DNA from: Arthrobacter sp. C2
GTDB lineage: Bacteria; Actinomycetota; Actinomycetes; Actinomycetales; Micrococcaceae
DNA length: 64,000 bases
Assembly (NCBI GenBank): GCA_024207135.1
Contig: CP042428.1
Location: 1,302,001-1,366,000 of the forward strand
Direction of reading: 5' to 3'
The notes under the pieces were generated by a model. That model was not told the DNA's origin and made no database searches. It saw only the letters and a list, made by a program, of their open reading frames with translations. Shown here piece by piece: positions 53,002 to 62,393 of this stretch. The number at the start of each line of letters is the position of its first letter. The first letter of the stretch is position 1. Made by a program: the position numbers and the translations under genes.

Positions 53002-54798
53002 CTACTTCTTGCCGATGAACCAGCCCTGCAGCTTGTCCAGCCGCGTCTGCAGCTGCTCGGCGTTGGCCTGGGCCACCGCGGGCCCGCCGCAGACCTCGCG
53101 CAGCTTGGTGTGGATGACCCCGTGCGGGGTCCCGGTGCGCGCGCTCCACGCCGAGACGTTCTTCGAGAGCGTCGAGCGCATCTCCATCAGCGCCCGGTGG
53201 TCCATGACCGGGGCCTCGGCGCTCTCCTCGTGCGCCTTGCGCACCTTGCGCCGCGAAACCTGCTCGGCCTGGCGCTGGCGCAGCAGCACGCCCACCTGGT
53301 CGGCGTCCAGCAGCCCCGGGATGCCCAGGAAGTCCTGTTCCTCCTCCGAGCCCACGGCGCCGCCGGTGCCGAACTCGCCGCCGTCAAAGAGCACCCGGTC
53401 GAAGGAGGCGTCGGAGTTCAGCGCCTCGAACTTCTGCTTGTTCAGCTCGTCGCTGGCCTTTTCCTCGCGGTTGGCCGCGGCGACCAGCTCGTCCTCGGGG
53501 TTGTAGTCCGGGTCCTGGAAGTGCTTCTCCGGGCGGTCCAGCGCGTGGTCCCGCTCGGTCTCCATCTCGTTGGCCAGGGCCATGAGCACCGGCACCGAGG
53601 GCAGGAAGATCGAGGCGACCTCCCCGCGCTTTCGGCTGCGCACGTAGCGGCCGATGGCCTGGGCGAAGAACAGCGGGGTGGAGGTCGAGGTGGCGTAGAC
53701 GCCCACGCAAAGCCGGGGCACGTCCACGCCCTCGGACACCATGCGCACCGCGACCATCCAGCGCGAGTCCCCGGCGGAGAACTCGTCGATCTTCTTCGAG
53801 GCGCCGGCATCGTCGGAGAGGATCACGGTGACCTTCTCGCCGCAGATCTTCTCCAGCTGCTCGGCGTAGCCGCGCGCGTCCTCGTGGTCGGTGGCGATCA
53901 CCAGGGCGCCGGCGTCGGGGACGGTACGGCGGACCTGGGTCAGCCGCTTGTCGGCGGCCTGGAGCACCGAGGGGATCCAGTCTCCTGCCGCATCCAGCGC
54001 CGTGCGCCAGGCGTGGGCGGTGATGTCCTTGGTGAAGCCCTCGCCGAGCTGGGCCTCCATCTCCTCGCCGCCGCTGGTCTTCCAGCGCATGTTCCCGGAG
54101 TAGGCCATGAACAGCACCGGGCGCACCACGTGGTCGCGCAGCGCCTGGCCGTAGCCGTAGGTGTAGTCGGCCTTCGAGCGGCGGATGCCGTCGGGACCCT
54201 CGGCGTATTCGACGAAGGGGATCGCGGCGGTGTCGGAACGGAAGGGGGTTCCGGTCAGCGCCAGGCGGCGCAGCGCGGGCTCGAAGGCCTCGCGGATGCC
54301 GTCTCCCCAGGACAGGGCGTCGCCGCCGTGGTGGATCTCGTCGAGGATCACCAGGGTGCGGGCCGCCTCGACCTTGGCCCGGTGCAGCATCGGCTTGGAG
54401 GCGACCTGGGCGTAGGTGACCACGACGCCGATGTAGTCAGCGCCGTGGCGTCCGTCGGAGTTCTTGAAGTTCGGGTCAAGGGCCAGGCCCACGCGCCCCG
54501 CGGCGTCGGCCCACTGCTTCTTGAGGTGGTCGGTGGGGGCGACCACGATGATGCGGTTGATGGTCTTCGCGTCGACCAGCACCTTGGCCAGGCGCAGCGC
54601 GAAGGTGGTCTTGCCGGCGCCGGGCGTTGCCACGGCCATGAAGTCGCGCGGGTTGTCGGTGAAGTACTTGTCCAGCGCCTCGGCCTGCCACGCACGCAGC
54701 TTCGGTCCGGTGCCCCAGGCCGCCCGTTCCGGGTAGGCGGGAGGAAGCCGGTCCTCCATGGGCAGCTTGTCTGCAAGTGAGAACAAGGTATCGGTCAT
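53002..54798 (-). CDS. Superfamily 2 DEAH-type helicase
   Basis: A 598-residue ATP-dependent helicase. Motifs in order: Q-like WGTGPKLRAWQAEALDKYF; Walker A VATPGAGKTTFALRLA; IVVAPTDHLKKQW (Ia); VILDEIHHGGD (II, DEIH); LALTGTPFRSD (III); VRMVSEGVDVPRL (V); and FFAQAIGRYVRSRKRGEVA (VI). The C-terminal 170 residues are helical and charged with no assigned domain. The substrate is unknown; it is a conserved actinobacterial helicase, probably in DNA repair. The neighbouring DUF3039 gene is upstream on the same strand. Confidence 0.85.
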   Translation of the reverse strand: MTDTLFSLADKLPMEDRLPPAYPERAAWGTGPKLRAWQAEALDKYFTDNPRDFMAVATPGAGKTTFALRLAKVLVDAKTINRIIVVAPTDHLKKQWADAAGRVGLALDPNFKNSDGRHGADYIGVVVTYAQVASKPMLHRAKVEAARTLVILDEIHHGGDALSWGDGIREAFEPALRRLALTGTPFRSDTAAIPFVEYAEGPDGIRRSKADYTYGYGQALRDHVVRPVLFMAYSGNMRWKTSGGEEMEAQLGEGFTKDITAHAWRTALDAAGDWIPSVLQAADKRLTQVRRTVPDAGALVIATDHEDARGYAEQLEKICGEKVTVILSDDAGASKKIDEFSAGDSRWMVAVRMVSEGVDVPRLCVGVYATSTSTPLFFAQAIGRYVRSRKRGEVASIFLPSVPVLMALANEMETERDHALDRPEKHFQDPDYNPEDELVAAANREEKASDELNKQKFEALNSDASFDRVLFDGGEFGTGGAVGSEEEQDFLGIPGLLDADQVGVLLRQRQAEQVSRRKVRKAHEESAEAPVMDHRALMEMRSTLSKNVSAWSARTGTPHGVIHTKLREVCGGPAVAQANAEQLQTRLDKLQGWFIGKK

Positions 54799-54892
54799 GC
54801 ATACACCTCCACGGCGCTAAAAATCTTCCCTGCCAGGGCGCGTGCCGGCGCGCCCGGGCGGGTTCGGGTCAAGACGTGTTGCGTGGAAGGAA

Positions 54893-55183
54893 CTACTTCT
54901 TGCCCTTGTCGCCGCCGCCGGTGAGGCCCTCGTAGATTTCCTTGCACTCGGGGCACACGGGGAACTTCTGCGGGTCGCGGCCAGGAATCCAGACCTTCCC
55001 GCACAGGGCGATCACGGGGTCCCCGGAGAGCGCCGACTCCATGATCTTTTCCTTGCGCACATAGTGCGCAAAGCGTTCGTGGTCCCCGGCCTCGACTTCC
55101 TGGGCCGCTTCGGTGCGCTCGATGGTGGTGGCACCGCCGCCGGAGGTGGTGCGGGGATCATTGCGGAACGGATCAAGGGGCAT
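54893..55183 (-). CDS. DUF3039-family protein
   Basis: A 96-residue actinobacterial DUF3039 protein. It has the conserved HERFAHYVRKEKIMESALSG helix followed by PVIALCGKVWIPGRDPQKFP and a CPECKEIYE pair; three cysteines (C..CxxC) and a histidine may bind zinc. ATG 55183 is preferred over 55189 because GGAGG lies eight bases upstream. It is next to a helicase gene, as commonly seen in this lineage. The function is unknown. Confidence 0.85.
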   Translation of the reverse strand: MPLDPFRNDPRTTSGGGATTIERTEAAQEVEAGDHERFAHYVRKEKIMESALSGDPVIALCGKVWIPGRDPQKFPVCPECKEIYEGLTGGGDKGKK

Positions 55184-55262
55184 GCTCATGTCCTCCAGTC
55201 TAACAAGCTAATCCCCCGGGTCGGTCGAACCCGGGGGTCCGCGGCGCATCGCGTGGGGCACA

Positions 55263-56831
55263 TCAGCGGTTGGCCGCGACCGCCTGCATCAGCTCCGGGG
55301 CCCGGGCGTCGAGCCAGCGCCCGCCGAGGCGGATTCCGGCCACCAGCAGCACCGCGCCCTCCACCACGCCCACCGCCAGGGCGAGCCAGCCGAAGAGCGC
55401 GTGGTGCGTGAGCACCTGGGCCACCAGCAGACCCAGGGCCGGCAGCAGCAGCACGGACATGATCGCGAACGTCGCCAATTGCACCACGGCCATCCGCGCC
55501 CCGGCACCCGGTGGCGTCTTGAACGGGCTCTCCCCCGGCAGCGGGACCGCGTAGGTGAAGCGTGCCGAGGCCACCGAGGCCACGCCGAACCCGGACAGCA
55601 GCCCGCACAGCGAGATCCCCAGGATCGCCGGCAGCAGGTCCGTGCGGCCCAGGAACACCGGCGGCAGGATCGCGGCCAGCAGCGTCACCGGCAGCGCGAA
55701 CACGGCGCAGGCCAGCACGCGCCCGGCCCGGTCGTCCACCCCGCGCACCCCGGTGAGCACGTGCAGCGAGAACGCGGTGGAGTCGTAGGAGACGTCGGCG
55801 GAGATCGCGAACGCCATCAGGATCCCCAGCAGCGGCCCCAGCACCAGCATCAGCTGCGGGTTCCCGGAGTTGGTGGAGGTGAACCAGATCAACACCGGCA
55901 TCAGCGGGACGACCACGATGGAGGCGGCGTAGCGGGGGTCCTTGAGCCAATAGGTCAGGGCGCGGGCGGCCACCGCGCCGCGCGGGGTGGCCGGGAAGAT
56001 GCCGAAGGCGCCCATGCCCACGGGCTTGGAGCCGGTGTGCGGCGCCAGCGGGTTTTCCATGGACTTGTGCAGCCCGCGCTCCCACGCCCAGAGCACCGCG
56101 CCCAGGTACGCCAGTCCCAGGACCAGGCGCGCCGCGCCCAGCCCCCAGGCCCCGGCGGCCAGGTCCCCGGGAAGCGCGGCGAAGACGCCCAGCGGGGTGA
56201 AGCCCAGCACCGCGGCCAGGCGCGGCAGCCAGTCCAGCACCGATTCGATGCCCTCGGCCGCGGTGCCGATGATCGGGCCCAGCAGGATCAGCGGGATGAT
56301 CGCGATGATCCCGGCGACGTCGCGGAAGCGCCGCGAACCGGTCAGCCGGGCCATCGAGGTGGTGGTCAGCCGCGCCAGGGCCAGGCACATCAAGGCGCCG
56401 GCCACGCCCCCGGCCAGCGCCGCGAGCAGGGCCAACGGATCGCGGCGCCAGGCCAGGAGCTGCCCGCCGAGCAGCAGCAGCGTCAGCAGCCCCGGGACGC
56501 CGATGAAGCCCGAGAGCAGCAGGCCCGTGGCCAGCTTGGGCCGGGAGATCGTGAAGGTGGTGAAGCGTGCCGGGTCCAGGGTCAGATCGACGCCGAAGGC
56601 CACCAGCGGCACGATCGCCCAGCCCAGGGTGATCAGCGAGACCGCGCAGATGAGGATGGTGTTGGCCAGCGCGGTGTCCGCGTCGGCCAGCAGGGCCGTG
56701 CCGGCGACGGCGAAGACGACCATGCCCAGCCCGTAGAGGCCGCCGATGCACACGCCCACCAGCTGCCAGGGGCTGCGCCGGAAGGAGTTGCGCAGCAGCG
56801 CCAGCTTCAACCTCAGGAGGTGTGCAACCAT
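55263..56831 (-). CDS. ABC exporter membrane protein (large, polytopic)
   Basis: A 522-residue membrane protein with about 12 hydrophobic helices and no soluble domain. The opening LRLKLALLRNSFRRSPWQLVG is typical of actinobacterial ABC-2-type exporter permeases transcribed after their ATPase. Further marks are TPRGAVAARALTYWLKDPRY and SADVSYDSTAFSLHVLTGVRG. The start ATG 56831 lies inside the end of the ATPase gene (19-bp overlap). The substrate is unknown. Confidence 0.8.
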   Translation of the reverse strand: MVAHLLRLKLALLRNSFRRSPWQLVGVCIGGLYGLGMVVFAVAGTALLADADTALANTILICAVSLITLGWAIVPLVAFGVDLTLDPARFTTFTISRPKLATGLLLSGFIGVPGLLTLLLLGGQLLAWRRDPLALLAALAGGVAGALMCLALARLTTTSMARLTGSRRFRDVAGIIAIIPLILLGPIIGTAAEGIESVLDWLPRLAAVLGFTPLGVFAALPGDLAAGAWGLGAARLVLGLAYLGAVLWAWERGLHKSMENPLAPHTGSKPVGMGAFGIFPATPRGAVAARALTYWLKDPRYAASIVVVPLMPVLIWFTSTNSGNPQLMLVLGPLLGILMAFAISADVSYDSTAFSLHVLTGVRGVDDRAGRVLACAVFALPVTLLAAILPPVFLGRTDLLPAILGISLCGLLSGFGVASVASARFTYAVPLPGESPFKTPPGAGARMAVVQLATFAIMSVLLLPALGLLVAQVLTHHALFGWLALAVGVVEGAVLLVAGIRLGGRWLDARAPELMQAVAANR

Positions 56832-57592
56832 GACAGGCCCTCGCTGTTCCCGCGCCCGCCGACCAATTGCACGAAGCGTTCCTCCAGGGAGACGCCGCCG
56901 CGCACCGCATCCACGGTGCCGGCGGCCAGCAGGTTGCCCTCGGCGATGACAGCCACGTGGCTGCACATGCGCTGGACCAGGTCCATGACGTGCGAGGAGA
57001 CGATCACGGTGCCGCCGTGGGCGACGTAGTCCGCAAGGATCTCGCGGATGTTGGCCGCGGAGACCGGGTCCACGGCCTCGAAGGGCTCGTCGAGCACCAG
57101 CACCCGCGGGGAGTGGATCAGCGCCGTGGCCAGGGCGATCTTCTTGGTCATGCCCGCGGAGTAGTCCACGACCAGCTTGGCCCCGGCGTCCTGCAGGTCA
57201 AGCACGCGCAGCAGGTCCTCGGTGCGCTCGGCGACCGTGTCGCGGTCCATGCCGCGCAGCAGGCCGGAGTAGGTGACCAGCTGGCGCCCGGAGAGCCGGT
57301 CGAAGAGCCGCACCCCGTCGGCCAGCACGCCCATGGCGGCCTTGGCCTTCAGCGGTTCGGCCCAGACGTCGATGCCGGCCAGCCATGCCTGTCCGGCGTC
57401 GGGGCGCAGCAGTCCGGTGGCCATGGACAGCGTGGTGGTCTTGCCGGCGCCGTTGGGCCCGACCAGGCCGAAGAACGACCCGGCGGGGACGTCGAGGGAG
57501 ATGCCGTTGACCGCGACCTTGTCGCCGAAGCGCTTGCCCAGCGATCGGATCGACAGGGCCGGGGTGCCGGGTTCCGCAGTGGAGTTGCTCAT
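56813..57592 (-). CDS. ABC exporter ATP-binding protein
   Basis: A 259-residue ATPase. Walker A is GLVGPNGAGKTTTLSMATGL; the Q-loop region follows; the signature VDYSAGMTKKIALATALIHS is a YSAGM variant of LSGGQ; Walker B is VLVLDEPFEAVDP; the switch His is in VIVSSHVMDLVQRM. It energises the 522-residue permease encoded next. I start at ATG 57592: TAATTT lies exactly seven bases upstream and there is no Shine-Dalgarno, which fits a leaderless mRNA. An in-frame GTG at 57616 is the alternative. Confidence 0.85.
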   Translation of the reverse strand: MSNSTAEPGTPALSIRSLGKRFGDKVAVNGISLDVPAGSFFGLVGPNGAGKTTTLSMATGLLRPDAGQAWLAGIDVWAEPLKAKAAMGVLADGVRLFDRLSGRQLVTYSGLLRGMDRDTVAERTEDLLRVLDLQDAGAKLVVDYSAGMTKKIALATALIHSPRVLVLDEPFEAVDPVSAANIREILADYVAHGGTVIVSSHVMDLVQRMCSHVAVIAEGNLLAAGTVDAVRGGVSLEERFVQLVGGRGNSEGLSWLHTS

Positions 57593-57784
57593 GGAATCGA
57601 AATTAGCAGTCGGCACGTGGTTTTGCCGTCATCCCTGCGGACTAATCCCGCCGAAGGTGCCGCCCCCGGGGATGACGGGCCTGGAATTTCGCCCGCCGGG
57701 GCCCGCTGCCCTGCTGGCCGGCGGGACGAAAAAGGGAGTGCCCACCGCGGACCCGGACGGGTTCGCGAAAGACACTCCCTGCTC

Positions 57785-57828
57785 GCCGAGCCGGGTCCGC
57801 GGGCGGCAGCGCGCGGGACCGGCTCGGC
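57785..57828 (-). terminator. Hairpin after the Trx-TPR gene
   Basis: GCCGAGCCGGGTCCGCG (57785-57801) pairs with CGCGGGACCGGCTCGGC (57812-57828) with two imperfect positions. It sits directly after the stop codon on the reverse strand; no T-run is seen. Confidence 0.6.
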
Positions 57829-57836
57829 AAGGGATC

Positions 57837-58766
57837 CTAGAACAGGACGCGGGCCAGCTTCTGGCGCGAGGCAACCACGCGCTCGTCGGCCACCCCGACC
57901 ACCGAGTACAGCTCGACCAAGCGGGCCCGGGCGGCCTCCTTCTCCTCGCCCGCGTGTCGGCCGATGAAGCCCACCAGCCGGGAGAAGGCGTCCTCGACGT
58001 GCCCGCCAATCAGGTCCATGTCGGCAACGTCCAGCTGCGCGGCCAGGTCGTCGGGGTTCGCTGCCCCTGCGGCACGCACCGCGGCCAGGTCCTTGTCCTG
58101 GGTGCGCATCAGCAGGCGCACCTGGTTCAGGCCGATGGCCGCGTCGTTGTCGTTGGGCTTCTCGTTCAGCGCCTGCTTGTAGGCGTTTTCCGCCGTCGGC
58201 AGGTCGCCGGATTCGATGGCGTCCAGCGCCGCCTGGTGCAGCGGCGGCAGCGGGGCCGGCGCGGTTGCGGCAGCGGTGGTGCCCAGCGGCGCGATGGTCC
58301 CGGCGACGCCGTGCTGGACACCCAGGCCCAGCAATTCCTCGATCAGCGACTGGATCTGCTGGACGTCGGCGCTGCCCTGGAACAGCGGCACCGGCTGGCC
58401 GTTGACCAGCGCGATGACCGCGGGCACCTGCGTGACCTGGAAGGCCTGGGCGATGGCGGGCTCGGCCTCCGCGTCCACGGTGGCCAGCGCGAGCGTTCCG
58501 CCCTTCGCGTCGACCAGCGAGGCGAGTGTCGCATCGAGCTGGACCGAGGCCGGGGAACGCGGGCTGCCCAGCGAGACGATCACCGGAACCTGTTGCGAGA
58601 GCGCAACGATTTCCGGGAAGAGTTCCTGGTTGACGGAGCGCACCCAGGTCGGGGCGCCGGCGTCCGCCGTGCCGGTGACCGGCTCCGGGTGGGGCGTCTT
58701 GAAGGCTGCCAGATCAATGGCGCCGCGCGAGGAGGGTGCAGTGGGTTCAGGCATGCTGGTGGTCAT
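57837..58766 (-). CDS. CnoX/YbbN-like thioredoxin-TPR protein without CxxC
   Basis: A 309-residue cytosolic protein. The thioredoxin-like half (about 45-150) has PVIVSLGSPRSPASVQLD where the active-site CxxC should be (GSPRS), so no redox site remains, then VTQVPAVIALVNGQPVPLF with the cis-proline. The C-terminal half has TPR-like helices, for example ALDAIESGDLPTAENAYKQAL and AEEKEAARARLVELYSVVG-like repeats near the end. In E. coli, CnoX hands clients to GroEL and DnaK; the same holdase role is inferred here. Confidence 0.8.
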   Translation of the reverse strand: MTTSMPEPTAPSSRGAIDLAAFKTPHPEPVTGTADAGAPTWVRSVNQELFPEIVALSQQVPVIVSLGSPRSPASVQLDATLASLVDAKGGTLALATVDAEAEPAIAQAFQVTQVPAVIALVNGQPVPLFQGSADVQQIQSLIEELLGLGVQHGVAGTIAPLGTTAAATAPAPLPPLHQAALDAIESGDLPTAENAYKQALNEKPNDNDAAIGLNQVRLLMRTQDKDLAAVRAAGAANPDDLAAQLDVADMDLIGGHVEDAFSRLVGFIGRHAGEEKEAARARLVELYSVVGVADERVVASRQKLARVLF

Positions 58767-59095
58767 TCCTCTACTTTAGGCCGCTTGGCGCCCGGGTGGA
58801 AAACCCGTCCGCTTCCCGCTGACAAGCACACCGGCGCGGCGGGTCCCGGGGGCGGGGGCGCGGGACGATGCCGGGACCGGCTCCGGCGCCCCGCGGGGAG
58901 GGCGCGGAGGGGGCGGGCCACGCCAAATCCACCCGGGCCGCGCCGGTGGCATATCCTAGTGATTGGAAATCTCCCGCTGCACCGATCCCTGCCTCCAGGC
59001 ACATCCCGACGGCAGCGTGGCAGCCCAGTTGCGGACGGGACGGCCCGTTCGATCGATCGAACACGGGGACGGCCCCGTGGAATAGGGTCCATCCC
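58767..59095. other. Divergent promoter region, Trx-TPR / antiporter
   Basis: A 329-base gap containing the -10 TAGGGT (59083-59088) of the antiporter gene and GATCGATCGA (59051-59060), a short repeat of GATC. The rest is GC-rich, without a gene that I can support. Confidence 0.4.
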
Positions 59096-60256
59096 GTGGT
59101 TTCCCCCACTGCACGCTCCATCCTCACACGCCCCGCCATCGTGCGCCTCGCCGTCGGCTGGGGCGCCGTCCTCGGCCTGCTCCTGGCCGGCCCCCTGCTG
59201 GAACCGCCTGTTTCCGCGCCGCTGCTGGTCGGCGCGCTGGTCCTGATCATCGGCGTCATCCTGCTGTGCTCCTTCGGGGTGGTCCACGAGGCCGAACACC
59301 TGGCCCGCCGGCTGGGCGATCCCTACGGGTCCCTGGTCCTGACGCTTTCGATCGTGCTGATCGAGGTGGTGCTGATTTCCGCCGTGATGCTCGGGCCCGG
59401 CGAGCACGCCACCATCGCCCGGGACTCGGTGATGGCGGTGTCGATGATCATCCTCAACGCCGTGATCGGGCTCTCCCTGCTGGCCGGGGGCCTCGAGCAC
59501 GGCGGGCTGGGGCACAACCGCACCGGCACCTCCGCCTACCTGGGGATGCTCATCGTCCTGGCCTCGCTGGCCTTCGTCCTGCCGGCACTGATCGGGAAGG
59601 CCGGCGCCTACACCCGGGGGCAGGAAATCCCCATCATCGTGCTGGCCCTGGGCCTGTACGGCTTCTTCCTGGTCCGGCAGATGGGCCGTCAGGCCGATGA
59701 CTTCCGGGAAGTCGATCCGCGCGCGGCCCCGCCCGCCGACTCGCCGGCCGCCGCGGGCCCCGCGGCGGAGCGCCAATCGATCACCGCCGTCATTGCCGGG
59801 CACCGCACCGAGCTCGGGCTGCGACTGGGCCTGCTGGTCGTCACGGTCCTGCCGATCGTGCTGCTCTCGCACGACATGGCCACGCTGCTGGACGACGGGC
59901 TGGGCCGGGTCGGTGCGCCGGTGGCCCTGTCGGGCATCCTCATCGCCATGATCGTCTTCCTGCCCGAGTCGATCACCTCGGTGCGCGCGGCCCTGAACGG
60001 GGAGATCCAGCGGGTCAGCAACCTCTGCCACGGGGCCCTGGTCTCCACGGTCGGCCTGACCATTCCCGCGGTCCTGGTCATCGGCTTGCTCACCGGCCAG
60101 GCGGTCGTGCTGGCCGAAACCCCGGTCAACCTCATGCTGCTGGGCGTGACGTTGCTGCTGTCGGTGTCGACCTTTGCGGCCAAGCAGGTCACCGCGATGC
60201 ACGGGGCCGCGCACCTGGTGCTCTTTGCCGTCTACGGCATCGCCGTATTCTCCTAA
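59096..60256 (+). CDS. ChaA-type Ca2+(Na+/K+)/H+ antiporter
   Basis: A 386-residue membrane protein with about 11 helices in two inverted halves. Half 1 has FGVVHEAEHLARRLGDPYGS and LTLSIVLIEVVLISAVML with the conserved glutamates of the CaCA superfamily; half 2 has IVFLPESITSVRAALNGEIQ and HGALVSTVGLTIPAVLVI. A hydrophilic Pro/Ala loop (about 200-225) separates them. It exports cations for proton. GTG 59096 has TAGGGT exactly seven bases upstream, so it is probably leaderless. Confidence 0.85.
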   Translation: MVSPTARSILTRPAIVRLAVGWGAVLGLLLAGPLLEPPVSAPLLVGALVLIIGVILLCSFGVVHEAEHLARRLGDPYGSLVLTLSIVLIEVVLISAVMLGPGEHATIARDSVMAVSMIILNAVIGLSLLAGGLEHGGLGHNRTGTSAYLGMLIVLASLAFVLPALIGKAGAYTRGQEIPIIVLALGLYGFFLVRQMGRQADDFREVDPRAAPPADSPAAAGPAAERQSITAVIAGHRTELGLRLGLLVVTVLPIVLLSHDMATLLDDGLGRVGAPVALSGILIAMIVFLPESITSVRAALNGEIQRVSNLCHGALVSTVGLTIPAVLVIGLLTGQAVVLAETPVNLMLLGVTLLLSVSTFAAKQVTAMHGAAHLVLFAVYGIAVFS

Positions 60257-60347
60257 GGCGCCCCCGCCGGCTCCCGCGTCCTGGTTCACCGGGCCGGGGC
60301 CGGAAGGGTCCGGCAATCCGGGGGCGACGGACGCCGGCACGCAAAAA

Positions 60348-60401
60348 GGCGCGGTGCCGCCTAGCACGGGATCCGTTACCCCGTGCCGGTGGCACCGCGC
60401 C
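60348..60401. terminator. Long bidirectional terminator
   Basis: The outer stem GGCGCGGTGCC (60348-60358) pairs perfectly with 60391-60401; the inner stem GCACGGG (60364-60370) pairs with CCCGTGC (60380-60386). The reverse strand then reads TTTTT (60347-60343). Confidence 0.85.
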
Positions 60402-60455
60402 TTGCATGGAGGGACCCACAGGTCCCCCCGCTCCCCCGCCGAAGGGGGCTTGTGG

Positions 60456-62168
60456 CTACTTCAGCAGTTTCGCCCCCTTGGTGATGACCTCGGCGGCGAC
60501 CACCGAGACCTTGTCCTTGGAGTCGGCGGCCGGGATGTAGATGAGCATCGGCTCGCCGTAGGTGATCTCGATGCCCTTCTTGGTTTCCTTTGCGTCGACG
60601 ATCGTGGCGGTGGTGTCGTCCAGGCCGATGGTGCCGCCGGTTTCCTTGGGCTTCGCGGTGGTCGTGGCGGTGAAGTTGCCCGAGACCAGCGCCCCTCCGT
60701 CCGGGGTCGCCAACACGACGGTGTCCTTGGCGTTCACCTGGCGCTTGAAGGTGATCTTGGCGTCCTTGTTGGCCTTGACCAGAGCGTTCTGGTCCTTGGC
60801 GTTGAGCGTCAGGAACGCGTTCTTGGCGAACTTGTCCGCGTCCTTGGACTTCTCGTTGTCCATGAGCCCGGCCAGGCGCTCAAGCGCCGACTTCGGGGTC
60901 ATTTCCAGGCCCTCGGCGTTGTCCTTGAGCAGCTTCACGGACTGGTCCCCCACGGCGATCCCGGGGAACGTCGAACCGGGCAGCATCGGGGTGGCGAAGG
61001 CGACCTTGTAGTTGTCCCGCGGCCCCGCCTGGGTCAGCGTGATGGCGGTGGGGATGGTGGAAGCGCCGGAGTCCTTCGCGGTGACGACCATCAGCGAACG
61101 CGGGAAGTGGGCACCGTCGTCGGTCGGCACGGCGGCCGAGCGGATGACGGTGGTGTCGATGGCCGAGGGGCCGTCGAGCTTGACCTTGTCGTTGCGGAGC
61201 TTGTAGTTCTGGCCGCGCAGCGTCTTCAGGGCGCCGGTGGTGCGGTCCTCGAGGTCCTTGGCGTTCTTGGACTTGTCGGCCTTGGCCACGGAGCTGGAAA
61301 CCTCGGAAAGGATGCGCTCGAGCTGGGCCTGCAGCACCACCGGGAAGACCTTCTCGGCGTCCTGGACGGTGCCCTCGGCCGGGGAGGACGACGGGCTTGC
61401 GGCCAGCGCCGGCACGGAGGGAACCAGCGCCAGGGCCAGGATCGAGGCGGTCGCAACGACCTTGGCCACGGTGTTCGGCCCGCTCTTCCCCGGGGGCGTG
61501 GTCGGGAGCGAACCGGTCTGCGGGGCACCGGCACGGTCGGCGGCGCGGCGTCCTCCGCCGGTGGAGCCCCCGCGCGGCGTGGCGCGCACGGCGGCCAGCG
61601 CAATCCCGGCGACCAGCAGCAGGGCTCCGATGATGATCAGCGGCATGGAGTAGGGGGTGGCGGTGTCGCCGGGCCAGGTCACCGAGATGTCGGTGGGTGC
61701 AGCGGCCTTGCCGTCGGCTGCCAGCAGCAGCGTCCAGGAGCCCTCGTCGGGGTCCGTCCAGCGGTAGGTCATGGTCTTGTCGGCGTTCTCGGTGGCCTGG
61801 AACAGGTCCGCGCCGGCCGGATTCGGGACCTCGGCCTCGCCGGTTTCCGACGTGGATTCAAGCACGGTGTCGGCGGTGTTGATGCCGGAGATGGTGGTGT
61901 GTGCGGCCTTGCCGACCCACGCCTGTGCATCGGCGGATCGCACCAGGGAGGCGCTGAACTTGCCCTCGGCCTTGATGGTGATCTCCGTGGGGTGCCCGGC
62001 AACGGTTCCGATGCCGGATTCGAGCAACGTCACCGGCGCAGCCGCAGGGGCTTCGGCAAGGTGGGCGGTCAGCGTCTCGGGCGGGGCCCAGACGGTACGC
62101 TGGCCGATCCCCACCACCAGGGCTGCAAGCCCAAGAATGATAGCGATCGCTGATAAGATCTTTCGCAC
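60456..62168 (-). CDS. Large membrane-anchored, exported conserved protein (DUF8094-like)
   Basis: A 570-residue protein. An N-terminal helix LSAIAIILGLAALVVGIG is followed by an extracytoplasmic domain (to about 185), a second helix MPLIIIGALLLVAGIALAA, a short basic loop GGGRRAADRAG and a third helix with VATASILALALVPSVPALA resembling a signal peptide, then a 310-residue lysine-rich extracytoplasmic domain with LDGPSAIDTTVIRSAAVPTDD (shown as GPSAIDTTVIRSAAVPTDD). Only the lineage-specific DUF8094-like look is recognised; the function is unknown. GTG 62168 has TTAGGTG six bases upstream. The gene is divergent from the AI-2E permease gene. Confidence 0.65.
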   Translation of the reverse strand: MRKILSAIAIILGLAALVVGIGQRTVWAPPETLTAHLAEAPAAAPVTLLESGIGTVAGHPTEITIKAEGKFSASLVRSADAQAWVGKAAHTTISGINTADTVLESTSETGEAEVPNPAGADLFQATENADKTMTYRWTDPDEGSWTLLLAADGKAAAPTDISVTWPGDTATPYSMPLIIIGALLLVAGIALAAVRATPRGGSTGGGRRAADRAGAPQTGSLPTTPPGKSGPNTVAKVVATASILALALVPSVPALAASPSSSPAEGTVQDAEKVFPVVLQAQLERILSEVSSSVAKADKSKNAKDLEDRTTGALKTLRGQNYKLRNDKVKLDGPSAIDTTVIRSAAVPTDDGAHFPRSLMVVTAKDSGASTIPTAITLTQAGPRDNYKVAFATPMLPGSTFPGIAVGDQSVKLLKDNAEGLEMTPKSALERLAGLMDNEKSKDADKFAKNAFLTLNAKDQNALVKANKDAKITFKRQVNAKDTVVLATPDGGALVSGNFTATTTAKPKETGGTIGLDDTTATIVDAKETKKGIEITYGEPMLIYIPAADSKDKVSVVAAEVITKGAKLLK

Positions 62169-62393
62169 AATTACACCTAACGGATGGGGAGTCGAGATTC
62201 GGCCTCGGGCTGCCGCCCCGCGTCGTGGACTAAGGGTGGCACGCCATAAGTCTAACGAGTTGTTCCGCATCCGGGTTCCTTGATGTGGGTAGCACCACGC
62301 TGCGCACCGGTGAGGCATCGGCCACCATTTGCCGCATCCGACATCGGGGCCCAATGCCGACAAGAACCCGCCCCGGGTATTAAGCTCGGGGTT

